From: Callaeas wilsoni
Taxonomy: Eukaryota > Chordata > Aves > Passeriformes > Callaeidae
Assembly: GCA_013398955.1 (NCBI GenBank)
Contig: VWPU01004420.1
Location: 1 to 64,000, forward strand
Direction: 5' to 3'
DNA length: 64,000 bases
The notes beneath the pieces were generated by a model. That model saw nothing but the letters and a program-made list of their open reading frames with translations. It had not been told where the DNA came from and made no database searches. Within the stretch, counting starts at the first letter, position 1; each line of letters starts with the position of its first letter. The translations under genes and the position numbers were made by a program. Below, one piece after another: positions 25,850-38,676 of this stretch.

Positions 25850-27364
25850 TGTCATGGTTTGACACTGGGTAAGCACCAGGCACCCACAAGAAAAACCGTT
25901 CACTCATTCTCCTCTGCTATAGTTGAGCAGAGGAGGAGGAAAGAAAAACGAAAGGGCTCATGAGTTGAGATAAGGATTAGGAAAAAACACTCTAAGGGCA
26001 AAACAGGCTCAAAACTTAAAAGATACAAAGAAAAATTTATTAACGGACTTAAAAGAGGATGAGAACTAAAATAAACCTTTAGAACACCTTTTTCCTCCCT
26101 CCAGCCTCTCCTTCTTTCCCACTGACATCACAGAGAGGCAGGGCATGGGAGTTTTGTTTAGTTTCTCACTCGAAATGTTTCTTCAGTTCACTTAAGGAGA
26201 GGCAGCTCTTCTGTTATGCCGTGTGGTCCTTCCCACGGGATACAGTTCTCTGTGAACTTCTCCAGCGTGGTTCTAATTTGCACGAGTAGCAGTCCTGCCC
26301 GACCTGCTGTAATGCAAGTCCCTCCCACAGGCAAAAGAGTCGTCCCAAAACTGCATGGCATGGGTTATTTTAGTTCATGGGGTGTAGTCTTTTAAGCATA
26401 AGCTGCTCTAGTTTGGAAGCAAGGGTCCTCTTTCTCTATCTCTGGAAGCAAGGGTCTTCTCTGTTTGGGTTTCCTACGAGATTACAGCTTTTAAGCATCT
26501 ACTCACTCCAGCACGATCACGTTTTCTCACAGGCTGTGAGTGGATCTCTGCACCACCTTATGCACGTCATGAATTACAGGGAAACAGTTTGTTGTATTAC
26601 AGTCCTCACCACGGCTTGTAGAAGAATCTCAGCACCTCCTATTTAGAGCACCTCCTCTCCCTCCTTCCTTTCACTGACCTTAGTGTCGCCATGTTGTTCT
26701 CCTCACGTGTCTTCACCTTTTCCTTTTCTCTGACTCGGGAGAAAACTGTTGTCCATAGGTTCATTTGTTCTCAAGTTCTATCAATTAAAAAGTTCTTACA
26801 GGGTTTTGTAGTGCTGAAAGCTTGATTTCGTCTGCGCTCCATATTAGGGAATTGCTCGCCATGCCCCTCACTGTCAGCCACATGGGCCCCACTGGCACTG
26901 CATGAGCGATGCTGGCCACCATGGCACTGGCTCCATTCTGCACCTTTCTTCTTGTGGGATGCTGAAAAGGAGTAGTCGCTGCCTCCGCCTCTGCCCTCTG
27001 CTCACAGCCTGGCTGGCTAAAAGTGGCTAAGCAGGCAAAGTTCATTGCGAGCCGTGCCGAGATGGTGGTGGCCGCATGGTCCCGGCCGTGTGGCCCTAGT
27101 GGCCGTGTGGCTGCTTGAGGCACCGGCATGACCCCAGCACCCCTTGGAAGAAGAGGAAGGACTGTGCACGATTTTTTCCTTCTTAAATATTTCATCACAG
27201 AGGTGTTACCAACTTCTCTTACTTGTCAGCAACATGTCTATCATCAGAGCCGTCAGGGATTGGCTCTGCTGGACATAGTTGAAGCTCCGAGGAGCTTCTG
27301 TCAGAAGTCGCTTCTGCGGCTTCCCCTGCCTCCACTAAAAGCCAAGCTGGGTTAAACCAACACA
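25850..27364 (-). mobile_element. Complete solo LTR, ERVL-like (avian class III), antisense to SRFBP1
   Basis: 1515 bases beginning TGTCATGGTT and ending AACCAACACA on the plus strand, giving the TGT...ACA ends expected of an LTR, with a perfect 5-base target duplication CAAAG on both sides. A 5-base duplication is typical of ERVL-type integration. Read on the minus strand, the order is TTAAATA-like promoter motif near 27180, a CpG-rich stretch at about 26820-27120, then an AATAAA signal at 26036-26041, about 186 bases before the 3' end. No gag, pol or primer-binding region adjoins it, so it is a solo LTR left by recombination. Blocks matching 58421-59106 on the opposite strand show that both belong to one family. 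I recall such long LTRs from songbird genomes; the exact family name needs a repeat library. A 137-codon frame inside it is incidental. Confidence 0.86.
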
Positions 27365-27369
27365 CAAAG
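27365..27369. repeat. 3' target-site duplication CAAAG
   Basis: Exact copy of the pentamer at 25845-25849. Together they define the LTR insertion boundaries. Confidence 0.85.
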
Positions 27370-30300
27370 ACACGTGTTTCTAAACATCAGCCCTTTTTTT
27401 CGATCATCAAAAACAGACCGAGACCTACTTTGTCCTTATCATATACCCAGAAGAAAAAAAAATAGCCACCTAAGGACTCTTGGCAACAAAGTCTTTGGAA
27501 GGACTTTATGTATTCTGATGACCTCAGAAGGCATTACCAGGGGATTCCATTTTACAGGGAATTTGTTCCAGTCTCAGGGAAGAAAGACTGAAATTCTGCA
27601 ACCTTGACACAGTCGTCTGTTTTACTGAAGTTTTCAATGCAATGGCTGAAGTTTCTCCTACTCAGAAAAAAAAATCGAATGGCTTGAAATCCTAATCAGG
27701 GAGAATTCTTTGCATTCTTAAGAATTATGTTTCTCAGTTCAGCTGCCTGTAAACTCCCAAACTTTATGTGCTAGTTCATTTACTTGAGGAATCTGTTTCT
27801 TGGTTAACTGTGTTTCAATATGCCTGCTGCCACTTTGTGGGACAAATGTTGTCTTTCATCCAGGCTGTAACCAAAAACCACCAAAAAAACCCCCAAAGCA
27901 CACTCAAAAAAACCCCCCAGTTGCCTGATGGTGCAATGCTTAGAGACTGCCTGCAGCTCAACAGGACTTCTGAATGAAACGAATTTGAATTGTCAGTTAC
28001 AAGATTTTAACTTCTCTTTCTCGTTTGGATCTCTACTGACTACAGTCTGATACAACAGGAAGGACAAAATGCTTACTGTTATTAACAGTTGTATTACTAA
28101 CTCTCAGGGAGGCTATTTTCCTGTGCTCAAGTAAATTCTGAACATACAGTGCTGTTCAGCACTGAAATATTGAAATTCAGCACTGATATATTGAAAATTT
28201 ATGAAGTGTTGCTGCTGCGCTGTGTTGAAAATCCTAACCTGTACCTGAATTTGCAAATAGTATATATTATATTATTGTTAGAATGACATTTAATTTTTTA
28301 TTCTCTATATTTTCAGTGTTAGAACTGAAGAATAAAAAAAACTTAACTGGCAAATACAATTAAAAGTGTTTCAAGCACAACAATTAGAAGTAAATATTGT
28401 GAGAAATGAGAGCATTTAAAAGTTCCAGATATGTGGATGCAGGAACTGGGTTAATTGTTTGCAGGAGTACTCAAAGCTATTGGAATAATACACTGGTTTT
28501 TCAGTTCTTCAGTTTTCATTTTTCCAAATATATAAAATTATTCAACAGCTCATGAAAGATGGAGAAAAAGAACTATATGATCCGTTCTAGTCCTCTGCTA
28601 TGTTACTACTTCTGTGAAATATAAAATTATGTATACTTACAGGTATTCCTTTACTGATTTGTCAGGCTTGATGATACTATCAAAATGGATTAATTATCCA
28701 TGGTAGAGTACTACTTACCATATTTAAGAAGCTATTATTTTTTTGGAAGTTTCTTGTCACAAAAATAACAGATTGTCTAGTGATTTCTTAGCAATGTATA
28801 GCTTACCTTGAGTTGTTTGAATTCCTTGGCTGAAGTAAGATCTTAATATAATCATTGTTTATTTACCATGTGTCTACAAGTACTTTTGCCTTTATCTTAC
28901 AACAAAAATCTTGGCGTTATGGAAGGTGTTGCTATAGCCATATCATGTTTGGAGGATGCCCATTAAGGAAATATGGACAAAAGGCAATTTGCAGTGCTTG
29001 AAGGAAAAATGTCTTCCAATTGTCAGGAATGAGTAGAAGTTGGTTTCAGCCATTTTCAAGTGTATTGGAAAGATACGTTCTCTATCCTGAAAATTATCAC
29101 TGGAGAAACAGATTAGTTAATACAATGAGGGTTTTTTAGTACACTTAAACCACAGTATTTATCACAGAATAATGAATTTAGTACAAGAGATACAGGAAAA
29201 AATAGTGCTTTACATTATTTTCTCACCGTTCTATATGCTAGCAAGATGCTAACAGAGGTAGACTTAAATATGAACTCCATTATTAATATTTTGAAAGCCA
29301 AATTATCTTGTAAAAGTAGAACTTCAGTTTGAAGGATGTTTTCACAGTCTTCGTCCTTGAAACAACAGTCATTCTGTTTCCTCAAAGTAATAGTGGTAAG
29401 GTTCAGAATAGGGCTGGGTAACTGATGATTTTTGTAGTAGGTCAGCTTAAGGAACTTGGTAGGTCTTTCTTTTAGTATGGCCTTTTTGCATGGAATTTTT
29501 ATATCCTGAAATACAAAGCTTTTTCATAAAGCTTTATCATTTTCTTCTAGCAGTAGTGTTTTCTTTCTTGGTTAATGGTTTCATCTTCTGTAACCTGGCT
29601 TTCAGTTAACATCTCACTGTAAAATAGTCTTTAGTCGAAGGGGAAACTAATGCACTTTTTTGCTTTTTCATTCTCCTAGCGTGTGTTTCCAACAGTCTTG
29701 CATATTTTCTTTTAAAATAGATAGGAAACATTAATCCTAATGTTACAGAATCTTTAACCTTAAAAAGGTTTTGTAAGAGTAATGGGAAGCACTTAAACTT
29801 CAGCGCAGTCAGCCTAAGAACAGTCCTTGATGCTTCTCAACAAAAGGCAGAGGCAGAGATAGTTCAGCTTTCTCAGTGCTGTGGGCCAGATGCCATTTGC
29901 AGACCATTTCAGGGAAGAAAAAAGGGATAGAACTTATTCAGCCCTCCTCCAGTGGAGCAGTCCAGATCCTTGCTTTGGTGCGTGTCTGGCTTTTTATCCA
30001 TGCACGATGCATTCCTCTGCAGTAATGCAGGAAGCATGGGGCTTTGAGTGGCAGATACATTCATGTGTGCATTGGTCAGGCATACACTTGTGAGGAGTCA
30101 GGAGCTATTAGGAATCACAAAAGTTTGCTGCTTGTGCTCTCAACGGCACGTTCTACTTTGCCAGTGGCTGTTCTGGAGAATATATGCCTTAGTAAGGAGT
30201 ATTAATTTCGTAAAACAAACCACATTCAATGGCTATCTGAAATTGTGTCAAGGTTGAAGTAAAAGCTCTCACAAGTAGGGAACACAATGTAAAAACCGCT

Positions 30301-33300
30301 TAACGTAATGGAGAAGAAGGTGGTGTGGATAAACAGTGTGTTGCTGAGCCCAGACACAAACAGGAAGTCCACTAAAGGTGGAAGCAAGAACAAATAGCCT
30401 GTGAGGAATGTAGAAGACACAGTGTCTGAATGCACACAGATGACGTTAGTAAACTCAAAACTCTGATGGATTTTCAAGTAGTGAGGAATGTGAAGCTCTG
30501 CAGGAATAGATTCTGTAAGTACACTGACAGAAGAAGTAAGGCTAAAGGAAAACAAGAGTCCACAGCTCGGTGTGGAGATACAGAAAAAAGTGGGCTATTT
30601 AATGGGGTTTTTTTAATTTATGAATAAGAATGAGGAAAGAACGCCTCATCAGGAACCTACATAAACATGTCTCCTCAGTGTACCCACTTTACTTGAATAT
30701 TCCTACCTATAGCCTTTTTTGATTCTCAAAATAGCGAGAAGGCAGGTTGGTATACGCACTGTTTTAATCTTCATTGCATTTCATACTCTTCACTGATACA
30801 CTGCTTCCATTCATATTTATGCTAAAATGAGAAACTCCATACTTTATATAATTGACTGTTTTCCCAAGCTAGTCTCGTGGTTGCTTCTCTTGCAGGGTCA
30901 AAATATGTTGAATGGGCAATCTCAGCATGAGAAAGTTGTCAAATATGATACCTTTTTTTTTAATTTTCTAGATAAAAGAATACTTTCATAAAAGAATACT
31001 TAAAGTTGTTAAAAAGACAAAGAAAAATTAGCGTGGTTATCTTGTACTGTGCAGTTTTAATTTGAAGGAAGAAAACAGCTGACAGCCGTTCTTAATGTTT
31101 TATTACATTATGATAGCAGAAGTTTTTTGGTTTTTTTAACGTACTGAAATACTGTCCTGGATTACATTAAAAAATGGGCTGTATTTCTTAAATATAAAAG
31201 TCAGTAAAAATATCATCAGCTTCATTTTGAAAACTTTATTGTTGACAAGATACTTAAATAGAAGCAGATATCTTGGTTTTCTTCTTATGCATTAGATTCC
31301 CAGTTGCAAAGTCAAAACAGATCACAAGGGCAGCTTTTTGTTGGATTTGAGACAACTTAAGGAAAATATTAAAGTAGGTTCTAAGTGCAGGTTGTCAACT
31401 GACTTAAAAATACGGCTTGCAGATGCAGCTTTTTCTAATCAAGTCTTGCATAAGAATTTTGCTATCTTATTTTTTGTAAGGATACAGAATAAGCCACTGT
31501 CACTTTTTGAAAAAATGAGGCTTGCAGATGAGACTTCATCTCTTTTCTGAATTCTGTGTATTTTCATTGTTTATTTTAATAAAGAGGCAACCTTTGCAAT
31601 AATATAAAAAAACCTAATGTAACTCATATACCTTTATGTGAAAATTGACCAGTGGCAGCAAAACAAACTACTTGCTATTAATCAGAATAATGACAGAAGT
31701 GTCAGCTTGTTTCTGCACTCATTTTGAAAATATTTGTGTGTATTCAAAATAGATACTTTTTTTGTTGTTGATTTCTTCCATCATCCCAATATGCGTTTCA
31801 CTTAACTGAACCAACTTGGGTCTTTTTCTTAAATTTCTCCATAATTCGTGAGAACCTGAAACAGAAGAGTACAGTTCTGTAAGTACTACATACCTTTCCT
31901 TTGTATTTTGATAATCCTGTGCTGAGGTGTAGTAGTAGTCAAGATAAGGTGATCCTAGTGAGATCTCCGAGGCAGTTCTAATTTCTTGCTGTATACTAGC
32001 TGGTCTTTGTACTTAATTTATTCTGAAGAAGCGAAGAATAATATCTGCAGTAAATAGTGAATCTACTTAGTATGGTGGATCAATGTTAAACTATCTAAAT
32101 ATCCTTAATCAGCTATCCTTTATTGTCCTCTTTCTTCTGAAGAAATTTTCCATAGAAATTAGATCTTTTGTTCTTCACAAATAGAAATTCATGTTTAATA
32201 TTATGGTAAAGGTTTTATTCCTGTTTCTTCTCATTGGAAGGTTTGCAGTGGGAGAGGGGAAGAAATTGGAGATTATTGTAAGTATCTTTATAGTCACTTG
32301 GAAATTAATTAATTCAGAATGGCGACTGCAGCTGTTATGAGTCCCTATTCCAACTGATGCTTTTGTGTGTAAAATCTTATTTCCCCCATGGCTACCTCCT
32401 GCTTAAAAAAAAAAAAAAAAGTCTGTTTGGTAACATAATGCTAATGTAAGTATGATTTCAGTGCTGGACACGCATATTGACATTGATATTTAAGTGATGA
32501 TTTAGTAAACACATGGTTGAATAGGAAGAGGCAGAATAATGGTACCTATAGGAGATGAATTTCATGCCTTGCAAATTAGTGGAAGTTCTTTGAAGGAGTA
32601 AATACATAGTAGATATTGTTGATTGTATCTGTATATTGTTTTATATTTTAAAAAAAAAAAAGCTATTGTCCAGCTTTCACCAAGGCCTCTAGTGGTTTTA
32701 TGTGGTTTTAGTTTGGTTTTTCTTTTTTAAAAACTGTTCATGAATATGATTTTTCTTCTTTTAGTGGTAGAGTTAAACATAGTAAGCCAAAGAGAAGAAT
32801 AGATGCTTGGCTTTCATAGTGTTGGAAAGCTAACCAGTGGAGTTTGTGCAGATCAGTGCTGGAAATGATTCAGAAAATGAGAATGAATGGCAGAGCTTGA
32901 TGATTCCAGAATTTTGGGGTAGTGAAGATACTAATACTAAAACACTGCAGAACTGATCAACTGGGCAACAAAATGACTGAAGAAGTTCAACGGTGATAAT
33001 GCTAAAATAAGTAATACTTGTGGTAGTGGTGAGAATTAAATTTCCAGTAGTTCATTTTCACTGGATTGAAATTGGCTTTTGCCAATACCACTAGGAGGTG
33101 GATATCAGAGTTAGTATAGATATCTGTGAAAATGCTAGATTGCTCTTCCTTATCTTCAGACAGAAGACATTCTGTTCCTATTAAAATCAATTATTTTACT
33201 GTATACTGCATAAATCATCTTTGTGTATGTAAAAATCACCAAATAAACTAGTAAAAGTGTAAAGAAGAGTGTCAAGAATGATCAGATACAGCACGGCATC

Positions 33301-33839
33301 TATATAAGGTGTAACAAAATTGGAAGAGGATTTGCCGGGATACAAAGTGAACTACTGGTGATGGAGTTTCACACAATTCCCATATTTGTCCTGGATAGCT
33401 ATTGTGTACCAATATTTTGCTGAGGAGATTTTAGCAGCCAGTTTGAAAATCTGCATACACTAAAAGCAAAACTTTTTTCGTGTTTTGTTACGATCTCTGC
33501 TTTCTACCTTTACTCCTCTCTCTGGGCAAAACAGGTGACAGGTTTGTGTGGCTGAAGTTTCAAGATCTTTAGGAAAGGACAAAAACTGATTCATTTTTTT
33601 TCTCCATGGAGCTTGAAGAAAGCACTGGAAGAGGAGTAATTTTCCTGGAGACAGTGCATACTGGGAAAAGGAATGGAAACAAGAAGTTCTTTTTTTCTGC
33701 GTGGTGTCTAATCTTTGAACTCTTACGCCTTCTGGAAGCAGGCAAAGGGATTGTGCATGTGGGGTCTGCATATTCACGTGCTTCTTCTTTACACTGCATC
33801 TCTCCAGGTTCTTCTGTCCTCACTATTTGTTTCTGTTTC
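27370..33839. other. Intron 3, central part, low-complexity patches only
   Basis: AT-rich intronic sequence. It holds an A/C-rich low-complexity patch at about 27870-27920 and poly(A) runs at 32405-32420 and near 32648. A short imperfect tandem of ATAAAAGAATACTT lies near 30972-31003. No exon with SRFBP1-like coding sequence and no further mobile element is recognised. Frames of about 109 codons near 30226-30555 and 33606-33935 resemble nothing known. Confidence 0.5.
32405..32420. repeat. Poly(A) run of 16
   Basis: Homopolymer in AT-rich intron sequence. I see no retrotransposed body upstream and no target duplication. Confidence 0.85.
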
Positions 33840-34175
33840 CGTCTCTTATTTCAAACCCGAATGTGGCGGGTGGGGGTTGTTCCGCGGATTGCACCCGTTT
33901 GTCAGTCACTGTGTGGCTGTTGGGGAACGCTGTGAGCACGCAGCACGTCCCTTCGCTGGCTGCCGCGGTGGCGCCTTGCTGGCCCTCGCCGCTGCCGGGT
34001 GGGAGAGGCGGGGAGCGGGGCGCGGCGCCAGGGGTGCCCCGCGCCCTCTCCTGGCAGGGAGCGCTGCTCTCCCGCCCTTCTCACAAAAGCCCTGCTGCTG
34101 GCAGCCGGCGGCGCTGCTGGCAGCCGGGCCGAATACCGCGGCTAGTAATTCAAAACCCGAGGCGCTTCCAGCCAA
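33840..34175. promoter_or_regulatory. Isolated intronic CpG-rich patch
   Basis: A ~310-base block of extreme GC and CpG density within AT-rich intron 3, over 10 kb from either neighbouring exon. It contains CCGCGG, GGCGCC, GAGGCGGGGAGCGGGGCGC (GC-box-like) and a 15-base unit GCTGCTGGCAGCCGG repeated with period 19 at 34094-34108 and 34113-34127. Near-identical motifs TTCAAACCCGA (33850-33860) and TTCAAAACCCGA (34149-34160) bracket it in direct orientation. It has no CR1 or LTR resemblance. Long frames cross it on both strands (195 codons plus, 155 codons minus), as expected from stop-poor GC-rich DNA. It could be an alternative or antisense promoter, an enhancer-type CpG island, or inserted DNA. 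Function is inferred from composition only. Confidence 0.55.
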
Positions 34176-35516
34176 CACCGGGCTGCTTGGAAATATGTTA
34201 ACCCTGAAATCGCATGTGGTTGTTATTTTAATATTAGAAAAGCATTGTGGAACAAATTGTGTCACTACAATGAAATTACAGATTGCATTACAGTGCAAAT
34301 GAATGCTGACATTCAGAACTAAGGGATGTTTGAAGAAAAAAGAATGCTCAAATAATGATAATTTTGGCATCATGCTTGCTGTACTTCTAAGCTTGTTTTA
34401 CTTCTCTTTTTGTGTCATTTTTATGTGCTTGTAATTGTAGTTTATTTTCATAATACCTTCTACTTCTGAAATTGTCACAAGATTGCAGACTTGCTAATTG
34501 TTTTCTGTATGCTACGGTGAAAACAGTGACTGCTCTCTGAATGTGACTACTGAATCAGATGTGAACCTCCAAAATGAAACAATTCATTTAATCTAATTGA
34601 CAGAATAAAATGCCAAGTTCACAGTGTTCATCTCGGTAGACTGATGTAATTGCTGGCATTTGACTTGCATACCTCTTGAAATATTAAATTAGTTTGTAAA
34701 CGTGGCAAAAAAGAGCAGCCTATACTTGCCAAGTAAAGTTTAGGTTTTTTATAAGAGCTCAAATAATTAGCCATGTTAAGTGTTCTTTTGGGGAGTTGTC
34801 TTTTAAATTTTGTTTTGTTATTAAAGCATGAATAAGTAGTCTTTCCCTCAGCTGCTTGTTCTGCTTTTAGAAGAGATTATGCAGCATAGAAGAATTGAGG
34901 GTATTTAGTGAGAGGAAGGTAACCATTTGTGCAAAACTGTGTTTATAGGAATATGGTGTCGTTTTGTTAGATGAGTATTTTTGTAACTTTAATTTTCCAG
35001 AAAACAATAACCCAAGAAAACTATAAAATTTTGTATCGTGAAACTTATTAGATGAAAATTCACAGGTTGACACTGAATTTCACTTGGATCTAAACTGAGA
35101 CAGCAATACTGTAGACATTTAGTAATGTTTAAAATTGGTGCCAGCAAAAACCTGACACCAGCGTAGTTTACAAAAAGAACAATTGCTAGACAAGTTCCCC
35201 TTGAAGTACATTCTTACATTCCCAATGACTAACTGCAACTTTGGAGTTGCTGGTTTGGTTTTTTTTTGACAGTTTAGGAATAGTTAATTCCCATCAAAAT
35301 CAATTGTCCTGCATTCATCTAAAGTGAGGTGGTTCTCAAGCTTCTGATTTTTTGGGGAAGTTGTAGTTCTGGTAATTTCCACTAGTGATGTCTTTGATTT
35401 TGTTATTTTAAAATGTGAATTAAATTTTACCATTTTTTTCTTAATCTATTTTGTAGTGTTTATCTCCAAGTTGTTATCAATTCAACAAGGTTGAAAATCA
35501 ATGATTTCAAGAAAGA

Positions 35517-35531
35517 TTTTTTTTTTTTTTT
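35517..35531. repeat. Poly(T) run of 15
   Basis: Homopolymer in AT-rich intron. No adjoining element is recognised. Confidence 0.85.
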
Positions 35532-36094
35532 ATTTGTTGTTTGGAGAGATCTTCTATTAAAATCAAAGACCAGTTAAAACAACATAAAATTCAACATAAC
35601 TTTTGAAAATGTAAGGTAGTTGATAAAATATGCAAAGTTATAAAAATACATTAAATGTCTTTGGTGCATACTTCAGGAAAATTAGAAACTGTAGAACCAA
35701 TTCTTCTTATGCTTTTCTTCCTCTTTGTAATACAGACCCTAGATAATTCTTAAGTTAAAACTTTGTAATTAATTTTGAATATTATAATAATCTTAAACCC
35801 AAGTGATACAGGGGAATCTATTTAAATTATAATTCATTTAACGTGTCTCCAATTAGAGAGAACATGTTTTCATTTCTACTGGATAAAACCTCTGTTTTCA
35901 GTATATGATGATACAAAACCAAGTCGTCCAGTAGGTTGCTGGGAAAAGCTTTGGCTACACTGGTGAAACAAACAAAGAAAAAACATCCATGGAATATTTT
36001 TTTTTTAATTGTGCTTTTGCTTTCCTGTAGTTGTCTGTCCTTTATGACACAGGTATGTACAGTGAAACTTGACTTCCATGGAAAGCTGCATCTC

Positions 36095-36109
36095 TATATA
36101 TATATATAT
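36095..36109. repeat. Short (TA)n microsatellite
   Basis: Seven TA units in intron 3. Confidence 0.8.
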
Positions 36110-37912
36110 TCAGACATTTATCAGACTTGCTGCACTAACTATAAACTTAATAAAGCCTTAACTTCTTGAAGTTATTTATTAAAAGAATATGTTTATTCTG
36201 AATGTGTGCAAACTTCTGAAATGGTATTTTTTCAAGCACTGTTAGATTTCTGTTTGAAATGTGTTAGTACATATCTCTCTTTGATAGTGAGAATCTTCCA
36301 CAACATGCAGAGCATTGCTAGTTGGAATCCTACCCCCAGTGTAATCTGACATGTAATTTTCTTAGAATAAAGAGTACATGAGTAATATGGTGATTTGCCT
36401 TATTTATATTACTTTTGAGTGCACACACCCCTCAGCAGACAGTCTTTACTTTGTCACAATATTACGTTATATTAAAGTCTTCCCAAACACATGCACCCTA
36501 CAGTGGCTAGTTACTATCTTTTATGGTCTCTTACCACACAGTAGAGTCCTGTGTTGTTTAATAAGATTTTTATGTTAGCACCACTTAGATTTTATGTCCG
36601 TCTGTAATTTAAAAAGCAAGAATTTGTGCCAGTGAGTCACCAAAGAAATCATGAAAATAGCTCCCAAAAATAGATTCCTTTATATGTTCTATCTGAAAGG
36701 TGTAGGCTCTGGCATAAATGTGCGCAAACATTGAAAACTCTAAATGTTGTCTTGCCAGGAAGAATGACAAGTCAAACTGAGTGAGGCAGAGAGCTCTTTA
36801 ACCTTAGTGTGAGTAAATTAGGTATACCTTGTCTTTTATTTATTTTCCTAAGAACTTTGCAGATGTTTCTGTCTTTTTCGAGTATTAAAAATAAATGGCA
36901 TTTTATTTAAATCCAGCATTAACTGAGTGTGCCTTAGTAGGTATAGCAGGGCCCTTACCTTTGTAGTATGAGTGGATTTTGGTAACGGAGGGGAGCTGAA
37001 ATTTCCTAGCACATCCTCTGCCCTGAACCCCGAGTGTGGTACACCCACGAGTCCCTGTTTCAGCTGCGTGGGCCAGCGAGTGAGCTGATGCTTTCAGGAT
37101 GGGCGAGTGCAGGTTTTTTCACTATGACTGTTAAAAAAAAATAAAAACCAGCATTGAGATGCACAGATATTTACTAGATTCATGGAGAGTAATAATATTC
37201 TTAACAAGTGACTTGACAGTCTTCATAATTTTCTGGACATCAGTCAGCTTCAGACCTATGACGGGGTCTAACAGCACCATCCTGGACTTCTGTCAAATCA
37301 ATTTACCTCTCATGAGACTGTTACTGGCCCCCACTGGACTCTCACCTGTGGGTAGAAAACCTCAGTCCTTTTCAGCAGGAAACTCTTGGTAAATGTGTCA
37401 TATTTTCACATCCACAGATGTGTCTGCTTCAAAAGGAGGCAATGGCAGGTCTTTTTACAATTGCTTTAGAAGTGCAGTAAGTGCAACATCTTAATGATTA
37501 TCCAATCTATTTCTTTGCATCAAGTAAAATAAATGGAGCAATTGCATCATTTGGGCATTCTCATGTTGTCATTCAGCCAGGGGGGTTAAATTGTTACTGG
37601 GAATTATTTGTCATAGTCAGCAAAGCAGGAAAACATTAAAACAAAAGTGAGTCCTTAGATGAGAAATGCTTTAATGCAGAAGGTGCAGTTGCAAACAAGT
37701 AGCAAGTACAGTGTTCTGAGTTTACCTGTCATCGGGGTACAGTTAGAGAAATTCGAGACAAATCAGTAGGCCTCTCTAGAAGGATTTTATGTAATCTACA
37801 GATGATGGATAAAGATGAGAGTGACCGGGATTCCATTGAGGAAAAAACTAAAGCCAAATGGAAGATGAAATTTCCTGGGCTAAGGCTACAGACTCTTTGT
37901 CTAGAGTTAGAC

Positions 37913-38008
37913 TTCTCTTCTGTGCGATATTACCAAGAGAGATACCATTTTATTCCTGTTTTCTCTTCTGTGTGATATTACCAAGAGAGATACCATTTTA
38001 TTCCTGTT
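37913..38008 (+). repeat. Tandem repeat, 2 x 48 bases
   Basis: Two adjacent 48-base units, each starting TTCTCTTCTGTG and ending TTTATTCCTGTT. They differ at one position (C at 37925 against T at 37973). The near identity indicates a recent duplication or gene-conversion-maintained minisatellite, and a likely site of copy-number polymorphism. Confidence 0.95.
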
Positions 38009-38670
38009 TTAAAAGTTGTAGTTAAAAAATGAGAGCAAATACAGAAAATACTTAGAGAGCTTACATATCTTTAAACTTTTATTCTGGGGTAGGCAAAGTT
38101 CAGGACATCTAATTACTCAGAAGAGAGCTTGAGACGTGTTCTACTAATAGTTCATAAAGACTGGCAGTAAGGCAGGCAGCTACTTGAAAGTGCTTAGCTT
38201 TGTCTGTGATAAAATTACAAAGGGATTTTATAATAAAGAAGGTATGTCAATGTAGCACTGGTTTGTTTAATAGATTTGCTAATTAGCTTAAGCCACACTT
38301 AACTAGACAATGTCATATTTTACTTACCAGTTCAAATTTTTTTGTTCTTCTGTTTATTAATTTTATCCAAATTCCTCTCCTGACAATACTGTTTATCTTT
38401 GTTGCACATCTAGTAAAACAGAGACTTGAGGAGATAGAGGTTTGGGGTTTATTTATTTTATTTTTTTATATAGGTAGAGTGCCATTTACTTTGCTATGGT
38501 GGTCCAGTAATGTGACTTACTCTGGAAATTCTTGTATGTGTATTTAGGTCACAGCTACTGACAAATGTTTTGGATTTATAAACTGCTAGGGGAAGAAAGT
38601 ACTCTTTTTCTTCACAATCAGTTTGATAATAATCAAATTACAGCACTGCATTTCTTGAAAACATGCTTTT
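38009..38670. other. Intron 3 sequence, nothing recognised
   Basis: AT-rich sequence between the tandem repeat and the LTR at 38677. No feature is seen. Confidence 0.5.
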
Positions 38671-38676
38671 GTAACT
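38671..38676. repeat. Target-site duplication GTAACT (left)
   Basis: Hexamer directly before the LTR, repeated exactly at 39167-39172. Confidence 0.85.

Larger units (their letters stand above)
34176..37912. other. Intron 3 sequence, simple repeats only
   Basis: AT-rich sequence with a T15 run at 35517-35531 and a short TA repeat at 36095-36109. No exon, RNA gene or mobile element is recognised. Confidence 0.5.

Noticed and set aside
26785..27198. 137-codon minus-strand frame
   Set aside because: It lies entirely in the CpG-rich part of the 25850-27364 LTR. LTRs of this kind are not coding and the peptide has no known motif.
33715..34302. 195-codon plus-strand frame and 155-codon minus-strand frame over the CpG-rich patch
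   Set aside because: Stop codons are rare in GC-rich DNA, frames are open on both strands, and neither has a recognisable domain, signal or splice support.
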